Shown: positions 50,465 through 52,450 of the stretch, piece after piece
Layout: each line of letters starts with the position of its first letter
How positions within the stretch are numbered: the first letter of the stretch is position 1
NCBI GenBank assembly: GCA_021802115.1
Contig: JAKABA010000014.1
Coordinates: forward strand, 1-52,450
Reading direction: 5' to 3'
DNA length: 52,450 nucleotides
Origin: a bacterium
Lineage (GTDB): Bacteria > Chloroflexota > Dormibacteria > UBA8260 > Bog-877
The notes under the pieces: model-generated
Databases searched by the model: none
Told to the model about the DNA's origin: nothing
Seen by the model: only the letters and a program-made list of their open reading frames with translations
Made by a program: the position numbers and the translations under genes

Positions 50465-50809
50465 TCAGGACCGTTCCTGGCGCGCCCAGGCGAGACCAAC
50501 CAGGGCGATGCCCGCTCCCAGGGCAATGTAGATCGGCTGCAGGGGAGGATCGTTCGAGTAGCCGATGATCGCGATTTCGACCGCCAGCCAGGCCAGCAGT
50601 CCCGCCCCGACCAGCAGCGCCAGCAGCGGAGCCGACCAATGGGCCCACCAGGCTGACGCAGCCGCCAAGAGCGGGTCCACCCCCAGGACTGTGAAGGGGA
50701 CCAGCCCGGGCACGAAGTAGGTGTCGAACGGTGAACCGCTCAGCTGTGAGGTGGGCATGGACAGGATCTGGCCCTGAGGGCCGAGCATCAGCTCCATCCC
50801 CCCGGCCAA
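50465..50809 (-). CDS. Four-helix membrane protein, unknown
   Basis: From ATG 50809, 114 residues with helices at about 33-53, 57-82 (WAHWSAPLLALLVGAGLLAW) and 90-108 (IYIALGAGIALVGLAWARQE). Upstream in frame RRLEVLLAVGALAGGMELML looks like a first helix, so the true start probably lies upstream (TTG 50818 or an unclear start further on). No family recognised. Convergent with the permease gene. Confidence 0.55.
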   Translation of the reverse strand: MAGGMELMLGPQGQILSMPTSQLSGSPFDTYFVPGLVPFTVLGVDPLLAAASAWWAHWSAPLLALLVGAGLLAWLAVEIAIIGYSNDPPLQPIYIALGAGIALVGLAWARQERS

Positions 50810-50993
50810 CGCGCCTACGGCCAGCAGGACCTCGAGCCGGCGGCAGCTGTGCCAAGCTTGCTGCGCGCTGGCCCCCGGTGACAGGCTCCCCGTCCTCCGT
50901 GCCTGGCTTGCGCCCGTCGGGTCGGTGCACGGCGCGTTGGTCAGGGCCCAGGGGCGACCCCTGTTGATGTCGCCAAACCGACTCGCCAGCCCG

Positions 50994-51424
50994 TGCCTCC
51001 ATGAGCCCTTTCAGACGAGCCCAGACCACCCGCTCCTGATGGCGGCTCCGGCTGGCAACCCAGGGCGCCACCAGGCTCAAGAGGCCAGGCGGGCGGAGGC
51101 CCCAGTCCCAGCGCATCCGAGTCCCGGCGGCGACGGGCTCGAAAGCGATGCGGCTGCGATTGTCCATCGAGGGCGCGTGGGTGACCTTCGTGAGCCGTCG
51201 AGGCCGCTCGCAGTTGGCCACCTCGACCATCAGCTCGGCTCGTCCGCGAAGGCCAGCCATCTCGACCAGGACGCGCGTACCCACTCCGACGGCGCCCTCG
51301 GAGACCTGCACGGAACGAGTCATCTTGGGTTGTATAACGACTCGTTTCGTTCGTGGGCGACGAAGTCGAACACTTCGCCGAGGGGCCGGTCGATGACTAT
51401 CTCTCCTCGGATTCGTGGGATCGC
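50994..51424 (-). pseudogene. SRPBCC (polyketide cyclase-like) protein, frameshifted
   Basis: The N-terminal strand and helix (EIVIDRPLGEVFDFVAHERN, then ESLYNPR) read in one frame and hit TGA; the rest (SVQVSEGAVGVGTRVLVEM to RLKGLMEA) continues in the next frame from 51323. One missing base at NPR/MTR explains it. The usual stop after the last helix is also missing and no start codon precedes the first strand. SRPBCC proteins bind hydrophobic ligands; this one is probably dead. Confidence 0.75.
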
Positions 51425-51448
51425 TAGGGCACTCCGGTCAACCGCGCC

Positions 51449-51950
51449 TCACCCGGCGAAGGCCGGGGATGGAGTTTGCCCAAACCGCTGGTGGCGCCGC
51501 GGCGGCTGCTCGAGGCCCGACCTGCTGGCGGGGCCGGTCGCGGGCCGTCCCACAGCGCCCAGCCCGGCGACCGGCTCGGTGACGACCTCGAACTGGACGT
51601 CCGACCCGGTCTGGAATTGGACCAGCGGGAAGGTCGCCTGGGTCAGGCGCGCCATAGGGGAGAGAGCCGCGGCGTCAGAGGCGATGCCTGAGCCGGGGTC
51701 CACCATCGCCGTCTGGACGCCGGCACGGCGGCCCTCAAACGGAGTGGTGTCCGAGCCCAACTTGGCTTGTCTGTCGAACTCGGCCGGGTCGCTCCAACGC
51801 TCGGTGAGCGCATCTCTCGCTGTCGCCTGGACGAGCGTCCCCTGGCGGAAAGCGGTGCCGGTGGGGTCACCGCGCAGGTAGCGGAGTGAGGCGGGCCGAC
51901 CCGCCGGACCGACTGGCCCAGAGGCCCGCGCTGATGCCCTGACAGGGATT
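51449..51950 (-). pseudogene. C-terminal part of an unknown protein
   Basis: The minus strand codes about 150 residues with strong GC-rich third positions (YLRGDPTGTAFRQGTLVQAT, SPMARLTQATFPLVQFQTGS, DVQFEVVTEPVAGLG) ending at a TGA at 51449. No start or N-terminal domain can be placed, because the frame continues upstream into sequence next to the TnpB remnant. I do not recognise the family. It is probably a gene cut by the insertion. Confidence 0.4.
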
Positions 51951-52119
51951 GAAGAGCCCCCCGTGGGGTCGTGCCGTAGGCGCGCGACGATGCCACCGAG
52001 GCCGCGCGACCAGCGGCTCCGGCAACCCAAACTCGCCACCTGGGGACCGACGCCCCGCACCCCACCTGGCTCACGACGACTCCCTCCGTTCCGTGCCTTC
52101 CGCCGACCACAATCAACCC

Positions 52120-52150
52120 GGGAGGCCCTCCCCTTACGGGGGGCTCTCCC
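52120..52150 (-). other. Strong hairpin downstream of the TnpB remnant
   Basis: On the minus strand GGGAG-A-GCCC pairs with GGGCCTCCC with one bulged A, capped by CCC-GTAA-GGG. It lies about 120 bases past the recognisable TnpB sequence, on the same strand. In IS200/IS605 elements the omega RNA and right-end hairpin occupy this place, so either is possible; a terminator is the alternative. Confidence 0.45.
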
Positions 52151-52267
52151 GCCGATCAGCGTGAGGATTTCACTCGGCACCGTTCCTGCGGAGTGCCCAT
52201 TAGTGACACCCGGTCGGGACGAGCGGTCTTTCCCGACCTGGACGCTGCCAAGGTTGCCGTCGCCGTT

Positions 52268-52450
52268 TCGGGTCTTGCGCCACTGCTCCTTGGTGATCCC
52301 GGCCTGGTCGAGGTGCAGGCGGTTGCGCAGGAGCCGCTTGCCGCCCCTGGTGATGTGCACCCGACCGGCTTTCACATCCCGATCCAGGCGGGTCTTTCTG
52401 GCCTGCAGGTGCTGCAGCCGCTGCCGCTTCATGGCCAGCTCCCACTCCGA
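52268..52450 (-). pseudogene. IS200/IS605-type TnpB/OrfB fragment
   Basis: The last bases of the window code, on the minus strand, MKRQRLQHLQARKTRLDRDV then KAGRVHITRGGKRLLRNRL, ending KEQWRKTR. This is the basic N-terminal helical segment of TnpB-like proteins before the nuclease domain. After KTR the frame goes into unrelated-looking sequence and no RuvC motifs follow, so the nuclease core is missing. The gene's start is outside the window. Confidence 0.65.

Noticed and set aside
1..52450. CRISPR array or tandem spacer-repeat structure
   Set aside because: No regularly spaced repeats of 25-40 bases with unique spacers were seen; the only regular arrays are the 11-bp operator repeats.

Overview
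The window is a 52.4 kb piece of a very GC-rich bacterial chromosome. GC is strongly enriched at third codon positions, GTG and TTG starts are common, and neighbouring genes often overlap by 4 bases (ATGA/GTGA). A Tad pilus locus without a secretin, many lipoproteins, an Eis-like acetyltransferase, DUF1707-RDD and GtrA proteins all suggest a single-membrane, actinomycete-like lineage; Chloroflexota or Dormibacterota relatives fit equally well. No rRNA or taxonomic marker is present, so this is inference.

Bases 1 to about 9770 are an accessory island next to a tRNA-Lys(CTT) gene (9694-9767, minus). An 86-bp direct repeat made of the tRNA 3' end plus downstream sequence (5314-5399 and 9645-9730) brackets a 4.3 kb element. 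That element carries a HEPN/MNT toxin-antitoxin pair (the MNT protein has its own HTH domain), an anchored secreted protein, degenerate sequence and a tyrosine integrase whose N-terminus is broken. Left of it lie a second integrase remnant, a DinB protein, a lipoprotein, a chloramphenicol-phosphotransferase-like kinase, a VapBC pair, an antitoxin with a truncated toxin, and an IS4-type transposase cut by the window edge.

Bases 9782-20795 hold a histidine kinase and response regulator, a divergent ECF-like sigma factor, and a compact ten-gene Tad/Flp-type pilus operon (cpaB, tadZ, tadA, tadB, tadC, three TadE/TadG-like pseudopilins, a second ParA-like protein, one unknown). Pilin, prepilin peptidase and secretin are absent here.

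Bases 20792-30744 hold two acetyltransferases, an RDD protein, a cobalamin-riboswitch-controlled ECF transporter (DUF4430 lipoprotein, EcfT, fused EcfA, S component), an ArsR-type regulator, a phosphofructokinase with pyrophosphate-type specificity residues, and an anchored cupredoxin-like protein.

Bases 31106-39464 hold small stress and membrane proteins, a wrecked ABC transporter operon ending in a COG4280-like membrane protein, and a pstB-pstS-pstC-pstA operon. Upstream of both operons are matching arrays of 11-bp-spaced repeats that look like a PHO-box-type operator, so the broken operon was probably also phosphate controlled.

Bases 39478-43754 hold fabF-fabH divergent from accD-accA, the front end of fatty acid synthesis, with an inverted repeat between them. 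The remainder has a GtrA protein, an aromatic-type amino acid decarboxylase coupled to a short MTHFR-like protein, a MacB/FtsX-type ABC exporter, a SRPBCC pseudogene and an IS200/IS605-type TnpB remnant at the right edge.
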